Below are positions 5,917 to 10,204 of a stretch of DNA of 10,204 nt, in pieces. Position numbers and translations under genes: made by a program. Source of the DNA: an uncultured Oscillospiraceae bacterium (lineage in GTDB: Bacteria > Bacillota > Clostridia > Oscillospirales > Ruminococcaceae); contig CAJTSP010000094.1 in assembly GCA_910578965.1 (NCBI GenBank), forward strand, positions 1 through 10,204. Direction: 5' to 3'. The number at the start of each line of letters is the position of its first letter. The stretch's first letter is position 1. Below the pieces are notes generated by a model that worked only from the letters and a program-made list of their open reading frames with translations, did not search any database and was not told where the DNA came from.

Positions 5917-8007
5917 TCACTCCACATAGAACAGCATGCGGGAGTAGCTGGGCAGCGGCCAGTAATCCTCGCCGCAGAGCACCTCGGCCGCGTCGGCGGC
6001 AGCACGCAGGGCGGCCATGGCGGGCAGCACCTCGTCGTGGTAGCTGCGGGCCTCGGCCAGGCTGTCGCCCATCGACTCGGCCCTTTCCACCGCGGCCTGG
6101 AGGGCATCCACCGCATCGCTCATGGCATCGGTCTTTTCCGAGAGGGCAGCGAGGATTTTGGTTTCGGCCCTGCAGGATATGCCGGCCGAGACCGCCTGCT
6201 TGGCGGCGGCGGTGCTGGCAATATCGCTCATGTAGCCGGCGGCCGCCGGGATGAGCTGGCGGCGGGCCATGCCCAGCATGGTCAGCGCCTCAATGTGCAG
6301 CACCTTGGCATAGTGCTCTAATTCCACCTCGTAACGGCTGTATACCTCGGTCTTGCTCAAAACGCCAAAATCCTCAAACAGGCGCACGTTCTTTTCGTCG
6401 ATCATATGAGGCAGCGCGTCGGGGGTGCTGCGCAGGTTGTATAGGCCCCGATTCTCGGCCTCGGCCTCCCACTCGGCGCTGTAGCCGTTGCCGTTAAAGA
6501 TCACCCGCTTGTGGTCCCGGATGGTGCGCTTAACCAGTTTGATGACCGCCTTGTCAAAGTCGTCGGCCTTTTCCAGCTCGTCGGCATAGCCCTTGAGCTC
6601 CTTGGCCACAGCGGTGTTGAGCACCGTGTTGGCGTCCGCGATGTTCATCGAGGAGCCAGGCATGCGGAACTCGAACTTGTTGCCGGTAAAGGCAAAGGGG
6701 CTGGTGCGGTTACGGTCGGTATTGTCCTTGCCGAACTTGGGCAGCACATCCACCCCAAGGTCCATCTTGAGCTTGACGGGGGCGGTGTACTCGCTGTCCG
6801 ACGCGATGGCGTTGATCACCGCCTCCAGCTCCTCGCCCACAAAGATCGAGATGATGGCCGGCGGTGCCTCGTTGGCCCCCAGGCGATGGTCGTTGCCGGG
6901 GCCGGCCACCGTGATGCGCAAAAGGTCCTGGTACTCATCCACCGCCTTGATAACCGCCGCCAGAAAGATCAAAAACTGTAAGTTGTCGCGGGGGCTGTCG
7001 CCGGGGTCCAGCAGGTTCATACCCGGGGCGCTCATACTCCAGTTGTTGTGCTTGCCGCTGCCGTTGACCCCGTCAAACGGCTTTTCGTGCAAAAGGCAGA
7101 CAAGGCCGTGCTTCTGGGCGACCTTTTTCATCATCTCCATGGTCAAAAGATTGTCATCCACCGCGATGTTGGTGGTGGCGTAGATGGGGGCCAGCTCGTG
7201 CTGGGCGGGAGCCACCTCGTTGTGCTTGGTTTTGGCCGAGACCCCCAGCTTCCACAGCTCATCGTCCAGCTCCTTCATATATTCGCTCACGATGGGGCGG
7301 ATGGCGCCGAAATAATGCTCCTCTAACTCCTGGCCCTTGGCAGGCGCCGCGCCAAACAGGGTACGGCCGGTGAGGATCAGATCCTGCCGGGCCTCGTAGT
7401 CCTCTTTTTTAATCAGGAAATACTCCTGCTCGGGGCCGACGGTGGTGGATACATGCTCCACCTCCCTGCCAAACAGCCTAAGGATGCGGCAGGCCTGCTT
7501 GGACAGCGCGTTCATGCTGCGCAGCAGGGGGGTTTTTTTGTCCAGCGCCTCGCCGGTATAGCTGCAAAAGGCGGTAGGGATACAGAGCACGTCGTCCTTT
7601 ACAAAGGCGTAGCTGGTAGGGTCCCAAGCGGTGTAGCCCCGGGCCTCGGCGGTGGCGCGCAGCCCGCCCGAGGGGAAGGAGGAGGCATCCGGCTCGCCGC
7701 GCACCAGCTCCTTGCCCGAAAACTCCATAATGGCGGTACCGTCCTTCATGGGGCTCACAAAGCCGTCGTGCTTTTCGCTGGTAATGCCGGTGAGCGGCTG
7801 GAACCAATGGGTATAATGGGTGGCGCCCTTTTCCATGGCCCAGCGTTTCATCACGCTGGCCACCACGTTGGCCACCTCGATGTCGAGCGGCTGGCCGTTT
7901 TCCAGCGTGGCCTTGATGCTCCTATAGGTGGCGCTGGGCAGGCGCTCCTTCATGACATGCTCGTTAAACACCATACTGCCGTAAATTTCCATCACGTTTG
8001 CTGCCAT
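5917..8007 (-). CDS. glnN: Glutamine synthetase type III
   Basis: The large GSIII form, a double-ring dodecamer in the enzymes studied, with the same ATP-dependent glutamine-forming reaction. The 696 residues match the usual GSIII length of about 700. Diagnostic blocks are in order: LTGITSEKHDGF, SSFPSGGLRATAEARGYTAW (N-terminal GSIII-specific region), VGPEQEYFLI (metal ligands), KTKHNEVAPAQHELAPIY, NGSGKHNNWS (ATP/ammonium), GNDHRLGANEAPPAI, and NRTSPFAFTGNKFEFRMPGS (glutamate binding). The ATG at 8007 follows AAAGGAG (8017-8023) and gives the standard start; the frame extends 32 codons upstream through leader sequence only. It has its own promoter and attenuator (8072-8161) and is followed after 178 nt by glnA, so two different synthetases are encoded in tandem under parallel leader control. 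Confidence 0.97.
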   Translation of the reverse strand: MAANVMEIYGSMVFNEHVMKERLPSATYRSIKATLENGQPLDIEVANVVASVMKRWAMEKGATHYTHWFQPLTGITSEKHDGFVSPMKDGTAIMEFSGKELVRGEPDASSFPSGGLRATAEARGYTAWDPTSYAFVKDDVLCIPTAFCSYTGEALDKKTPLLRSMNALSKQACRILRLFGREVEHVSTTVGPEQEYFLIKKEDYEARQDLILTGRTLFGAAPAKGQELEEHYFGAIRPIVSEYMKELDDELWKLGVSAKTKHNEVAPAQHELAPIYATTNIAVDDNLLTMEMMKKVAQKHGLVCLLHEKPFDGVNGSGKHNNWSMSAPGMNLLDPGDSPRDNLQFLIFLAAVIKAVDEYQDLLRITVAGPGNDHRLGANEAPPAIISIFVGEELEAVINAIASDSEYTAPVKLKMDLGVDVLPKFGKDNTDRNRTSPFAFTGNKFEFRMPGSSMNIADANTVLNTAVAKELKGYADELEKADDFDKAVIKLVKRTIRDHKRVIFNGNGYSAEWEAEAENRGLYNLRSTPDALPHMIDEKNVRLFEDFGVLSKTEVYSRYEVELEHYAKVLHIEALTMLGMARRQLIPAAAGYMSDIASTAAAKQAVSAGISCRAETKILAALSEKTDAMSDAVDALQAAVERAESMGDSLAEARSYHDEVLPAMAALRAAADAAEVLCGEDYWPLPSYSRMLFYVE

Positions 8008-8024
8008 AACTTCCCACTCCTTTG

Positions 8025-8069
8025 TTTTGGCGCTGTGCAGGCTGCGGGCCGGGCTCTTTTGCGCCAAAA
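8025..8069 (-). promoter_or_regulatory. Second leader hairpin ending at the glnN ribosome binding site
   Basis: A perfect 9-bp inverted repeat, UUUUGGCGC (8069-8061) with GCGCCAAAA (8033-8025), encloses 27 nt and ends one base before the AAAGGAG site (8023-8017). The 3' arm overlaps CAGCGCC (8035-8029), a second copy of the terminator 3' arm (8084-8078), so the GGCGCUG segment of the leader has two possible partners. A role in translation or in a three-state switch is inference. Confidence 0.5.
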
Positions 8070-8071
8070 GC

Positions 8072-8116
8072 AAAAAAGGCGCTGTGGGCCGTTTTGCGAA
8101 CACCCGCAGCGCCTTT
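8072..8116 (-). terminator. Leader attenuator (intrinsic terminator) upstream of glnN
   Basis: In the minus-strand RNA, AAAGGCGCUG (8116-8107) pairs perfectly with CAGCGCCUUU (8084-8075), 10 bp. Beyond a C-A mismatch the stem continues inward with GGG/CCC (8105-8103 with 8088-8086). A run of six U (8077-8072) follows the GC stem; the first three pair at its base. It lies between the glnN promoter and the glnN start (8007), so it is an attenuator and not a gene-end terminator. Confidence 0.85.
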
Positions 8117-8120
8117 GCTG
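8095..8120 (-). promoter_or_regulatory. ANTAR-type hexaloop antiterminator hairpins, glnN leader
   Basis: First hairpin: CAGC-AAAGGC-GCUG (8120-8107), 4-bp stem, six-base loop with A at position 1 and G at position 4. Part of its loop and its whole 3' arm are the terminator 5' arm, so the two structures cannot coexist. Second candidate: UGCG-GGUGUU-CGCA (8108-8095), six-base loop with G at position 4 but G, not A, at position 1, overlapping the first by two bases. The same architecture occurs at glnA with unrelated sequence, which argues against chance. Confidence 0.68.
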
Positions 8121-8132
8121 TTTCCAGTTTTG

Positions 8133-8161
8133 ATTATAGGGGCTTTGCCAGGCGGGGTCAA
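8133..8161 (-). promoter_or_regulatory. Sigma-A promoter of glnN
   Basis: TTGACC (8156-8161) and TATAAT (8133-8138) with exactly 17 bp spacing on the minus strand. Transcription is expected to begin near 8126, giving a leader of about 119 nt that holds the hexaloop hairpins, the attenuator and the pre-RBS hairpin. Confidence 0.9.
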
Positions 8162-8231
8162 TGGTCAAACCGCCAAAATTCCCGCCGCTTTTGCACAAAA
8201 AACTGTATACGGGGCCGGCCATGCCGGGCAG

Positions 8232-8301
8232 AAAAGGCCCAAGGCCCCGGGCCGGGCGGTGTAGGCCGCCTGCTCCCACATCCTGCCCCAAACCGCCCGG
8301 C
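8232..8301 (-). terminator. Probable terminator region after the rRNA methyltransferase gene
   Basis: A perfect 10-bp inverted repeat, GCCGGGCGGT (8301-8292) with ACCGCCCGGC (8260-8251), begins right after the TGA stop and encloses 31 nt. It is followed by a small GGCC-UUG-GGCC hairpin and four U (8235-8232). Either structure could end the upstream transcript before the glnN promoter. The U-run is short, so efficiency is uncertain. Confidence 0.5.
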
Positions 8302-9636
8302 TCAAACCACCTGAAAGATAAAGCACTTGAGATAAGCGGTTTCGGGCACGCCCCAAAGCACCGGGTGGTCGGGCGCAGCGCCGCGCACCTCCACCTGGCG
8401 AAGCTGGCGGCCGGCGTCCCGGGCGGCAGCCGCCAGCATTTCGGCAAACATCCGCTCGGTTACAAAATGGGTGCAGCTAGCGCTGGCCAGATAGCCGCCC
8501 CGGGGCAAAAGGCGCATGGCGCGGCAGTTGATCTCCTTATAGCCCCGCACAGCGGCGGCCGCCGCGCCCCGCGCCTTGGCAAAGGCGGGCGGGTCGAGGA
8601 TGATGAGGTCATAGGGGCTTTTGCCGGCTGCCGCAAGGCTTGGCAGCAGGTCAAAAACATCCGCCTGGACGAACTCCAGCTTGCCCTCAAAGCCGTTGAG
8701 GGCGGCGTTGGCCCGGGCGGTTTCCAGCGCAGCGGCGCTCACATCCACCGCCGTGACATGCTCGGCGCCCCCCTTTGCGGCGTTCAGGGCAAAGCTGCCC
8801 GTGTGGGTAAAGCAGTCCAGCACGGTTTTGCCCCGGGCGAGGGCCGCCACCGCCCGGCGGTTGTATTTTTGGTCGAGGAAAAAGCCGGTTTTTTGGCCGT
8901 TCTCAAAATCCACCTCGTACCGCACCCCGTTTTCGGTGATGAGGGTACGGGTGGGGTACGCCGCCGGGGCGGGGTTTTCCGATGCGGCGCAGTCATCCGG
9001 CACAGCCGTCCCGCCGCACAGGCCGGGTGCGGGGCACAGAGAGGAAGGGCGCTCCTGCATGGCGGCAGCTTCGGGCGCGGCAAGCCACCCCTTGCCTTCG
9101 GGCAGGCCCTCCTTAGCGCGCAGCGCAAGGTCGTTTCGTTCATAGATGCCGTCGATAGCCTGCCCGTCCGCCCGCAGGACCTCGGCCAGCAGCGGCAGCA
9201 GCCAGCCCTTGATCCCCTCGACGCCCGCCGAGAGCACCTGCGCCACCAGCACCGGGCCGAACCGGTCCACCGTAAGGCCGGGAAACTGGTCGGCCTCGCC
9301 GTGGATGACGCGGCAGGCGGCAAGGTCCTGCAGCCCCAGTACCGTCTTACGGTAGGCCCAGGCGTATTCCAGCCGGCGGCGCCAAAAGGCGCGGTCGAAC
9401 CGGTCGGACGCATTGCGGCTGAACAGCCGCACCCGGATCTTGCTGGCATGGCTCACAAAGCCGCTGCCGAGGTACCGCCCCCTGCCGCTGAGCAGGTCGA
9501 CCACGCTGCCGTTTGGGGGCGGCGTTTCGGGCCCGGCGGTGATCTCGTCGGCATAGGCCCAGGGGTGACCGGCCAGGATACCGGCCTCGGCCTTTTTGCT
9601 AACGGTATACGCGGGGTAGGGGCGGGGGGTTTTCAT
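8302..9636 (-). CDS. rlmI: Class I SAM-dependent 23S rRNA (cytosine-C5) methyltransferase, RlmI-like
   Basis: A 444-residue protein of the RlmI/YwbD family, which in E. coli methylates C1962 of 23S rRNA. A PUA-like RNA-binding domain occupies about residues 8-75 (HPWAYADEI, GSVVDLLSGRGRYLGSGF). A linker and EEHD-like region follow, then the Rossmann methyltransferase domain: ENGQKTGFFLDQ (246-256), SAM motif I TVLDCFTHTGSFAL (271-284), acidic AVDVS (296-300), catalytic LDPPAF (347-352) and SASCTHF (385-391). E. coli RlmI has 396 residues; the excess comes mainly from an Ala/Pro/Cys-containing insert at about 181-230. The ATG at 9636 follows AAAGGAGGA (9647-9655). It is monocistronic, with its own promoter and a following terminator-like repeat. 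Exact rRNA target is inferred from family only. Confidence 0.9.
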   Translation of the reverse strand: MKTPRPYPAYTVSKKAEAGILAGHPWAYADEITAGPETPPPNGSVVDLLSGRGRYLGSGFVSHASKIRVRLFSRNASDRFDRAFWRRRLEYAWAYRKTVLGLQDLAACRVIHGEADQFPGLTVDRFGPVLVAQVLSAGVEGIKGWLLPLLAEVLRADGQAIDGIYERNDLALRAKEGLPEGKGWLAAPEAAAMQERPSSLCPAPGLCGGTAVPDDCAASENPAPAAYPTRTLITENGVRYEVDFENGQKTGFFLDQKYNRRAVAALARGKTVLDCFTHTGSFALNAAKGGAEHVTAVDVSAAALETARANAALNGFEGKLEFVQADVFDLLPSLAAAGKSPYDLIILDPPAFAKARGAAAAAVRGYKEINCRAMRLLPRGGYLASASCTHFVTERMFAEMLAAAARDAGRQLRQVEVRGAAPDHPVLWGVPETAYLKCFIFQVV

Positions 9637-9692
9637 AGGCGGGCTATCCTCCTTTGGGCCGGTGTTTTTTGAGGGCTGGACGCATTTTTACC

Positions 9693-9721
9693 AGTATAGC
9701 GGGTTTTTGAGGGAACCGCAA
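9693..9721 (-). promoter_or_regulatory. Promoter of the rRNA methyltransferase gene
   Basis: TTGCGG (9716-9721) and TATACT (9693-9698) with 17 bp spacing on the minus strand, about 57 nt upstream of the start codon. The -35 is weaker than those of glnN and glnA. Confidence 0.7.
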
Positions 9722-9808
9722 GCCCTTAGGGCAGGTTGGCACCGCCGGTCTGCCGCCAAAGCCGGCCCTCCCGGCACGCATCCCCGCATGTATATCGCGG
9801 CAAAACCT

Positions 9809-9839
9809 AAAGCCAGGCCCTGCGAGGGGGCCTGGCTTT
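9809..9839. terminator. Perfect 12-bp stem hairpin, possible bidirectional terminator
   Basis: AAAGCCAGGCCC (9809-9820) and GGGCCTGGCTTT (9828-9839) form a perfect 12-bp stem with a 7-nt loop. On the minus strand it is followed by AGGTTTTG, a broken U-tract, so it could terminate transcripts coming from the Gly-rich gene, but it lies about 225 nt past that stop. On the plus strand the tail is GGGCTG, a poor terminator. Confidence 0.5.
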
Positions 9840-9943
9840 GGGCTGTACCTTTGGTTTTTGGATACGGCCGGCAGGCAGGCGCAAGGCCGGGCAGAGGCGG
9901 CTTAGAACCTGCATTGGCAGCCGGAAGGCAGGATAGGCGGAGT

Positions 9944-9967
9944 TTTTGCCCGGCCTACAGGGCAAAA
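9944..9967. repeat. Perfect 8-bp inverted repeat
   Basis: TTTTGCCC (9944-9951) and GGGCAAAA (9960-9967) with an 8-nt loop. T and A runs are inside the stem, so it is not a standard terminator in either direction. Function unknown. Confidence 0.5.
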
Positions 9968-10043
9968 GCAACCGGAGCCCCTGGCGGGTCCGGGAAGCCC
10001 TGGACGCCGCAGGCCAGCAAAGGGGCCGGCCAAACGGCCGTGT

Positions 10044-10063
10044 GAGGCTATGAATACAGCCTC
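10044..10063 (-). other. Hairpin directly after the Gly-rich gene
   Basis: GAGGCT (10063-10058 in the RNA) pairs with AGCCTC (10049-10044), 6 bp with an 8-nt loop, beginning at the base after the stop codon. No U-run follows. It may protect the 3' end or form part of a weak terminator. Confidence 0.4.
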
Positions 10064-10204
10064 TTAGTCCAACACATCGCCAGACCAGCCGATGTCCTCG
10101 CCGTCACCGCCGGAGGGCGCGTCGCCGCCCCCGCCTCCACCGTCGGACGGCGACCCTCCGCCTCCATCGCCGCCCCCGTGGTCGTGATCACCGCCGCCTC
10201 CACC
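10064..10204 (-). CDS. C-terminal end of a Gly/Asp-rich protein, cut by the window edge
   Basis: The frame is open from the right edge for 46 codons and ends in TAA at 10064-10066. The peptide is a low-complexity tail: a run of Gly with Asp and two His (GGGGGDHDHGGGDGGGG), then SPSDGGGGGGDAPSGGDGED, ending in the less repetitive IGWSGDVLD. That it is coding is supported by the absence of stops, an abrupt end followed by a hairpin, and a composition with regular Asp spacing. Gly-rich tails of this sort occur on small membrane or secreted proteins of Firmicutes, but nothing here identifies the family. The opposite frame reads mainly Pro/Ala/Ser codons with no start and is less likely. Confidence 0.6.
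   Translation of the reverse strand, partial: GGGGGDHDHGGGDGGGGSPSDGGGGGGDAPSGGDGEDIGWSGDVLD

Larger units (their letters stand above)
9722..10063. other. Non-coding interval of about 340 nt rich in inverted repeats
   Basis: No convincing gene was found on either strand. A plus-strand open frame covers it but begins inside the methyltransferase promoter region, has no ribosome binding site and reads through several palindromes. The interval holds at least three perfect hairpins, listed separately (9809-9839, 9944-9967, 10044-10063), plus a weaker one around 10027-10040. It may simply be a terminator-rich spacer between two transcription units, or may encode a structured RNA; no known RNA family was recognised. 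Confidence 0.6.

Noticed and set aside
8161..9672. 503-codon plus-strand open frame opposite the rRNA methyltransferase
   Set aside because: Opposite strand shows a complete methyltransferase with motifs and signals. The plus frame starts inside the glnN promoter and has a composition typical of antisense GC-rich frames.
9921..9936. CCGGAAGG sequence resembling the SRP RNA tip
   Set aside because: The following bases lack the conserved asymmetric-loop sequence and the flanks do not pair as in SRP RNA.
9662..10045. 127-codon plus-strand open frame in the right intergenic region
   Set aside because: No ribosome binding site, overlaps the methyltransferase promoter, runs through perfect hairpins, and shows no protein-family signature.
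10064..10204. Repeated GCC/CCG triplets as a CRISPR or minisatellite array
   Set aside because: No regular repeat-spacer period; the pattern is explained by Gly and Asp codons in one frame.

Overview
The window is GC-rich and every convincing gene lies on the minus strand, so it reads from right to left. A type III glutamine synthetase beside a type I enzyme, an ANTAR-type RNA-binding regulator, very consensus-like sigma-A promoters and strong AGGAGG-type ribosome binding sites point to a low-redox Firmicute. A GC-rich clostridium of the Oscillospiraceae/Ruminococcaceae type is most likely; that placement is inference.

Layout in transcription order (right to left). The Gly/Asp-rich C-terminal end of an unidentified protein enters at the right edge (10204-10064). 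A non-coding stretch of about 340 nt with several inverted repeats follows. Next is an RlmI-like 23S rRNA methyltransferase (9636-8302) with its own promoter and a terminator-like inverted repeat after it. Then comes a nitrogen-assimilation block: glnN (GSIII, 8007-5917), glnA (GSI, 5738-4431), an ANTAR pseudo-receiver regulator (4278-3703) and pyrG (CTP synthase, 3587-1902). Finally there is a LacI-family repressor (1677-589) and the 5' part of uxaB (tagaturonate reductase, 408 to the left edge).

The most interesting content is the pair of leader regions in front of glnN and glnA. Each has a near-perfect TTGACN-N17-TATAAT promoter. About 10-20 nt downstream is a small hairpin whose six-base loop has A at position 1 and G at position 4, the known ANTAR recognition pattern. 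The 3' half of that hairpin is built from bases that also form the 5' arm of a strong intrinsic terminator lying before the gene. The two structures exclude each other, as expected for ANTAR-controlled antitermination. The ANTAR gene sits directly downstream of glnA, so the window appears to encode a self-contained circuit: the regulator binds the two leaders, relieves termination, and raises both glutamine synthetases and probably itself and pyrG, which has no visible promoter of its own. The receiver domain has lost its phospho-acceptor Asp and no sensor kinase is present, so the input signal is an open question.

At the left, the LacI-family gene has a strong promoter with a perfect 12-bp CG-centred palindrome just downstream of -10. 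A related quasi-palindrome lies in front of uxaB. This suggests an autoregulated repressor of hexuronate catabolism.
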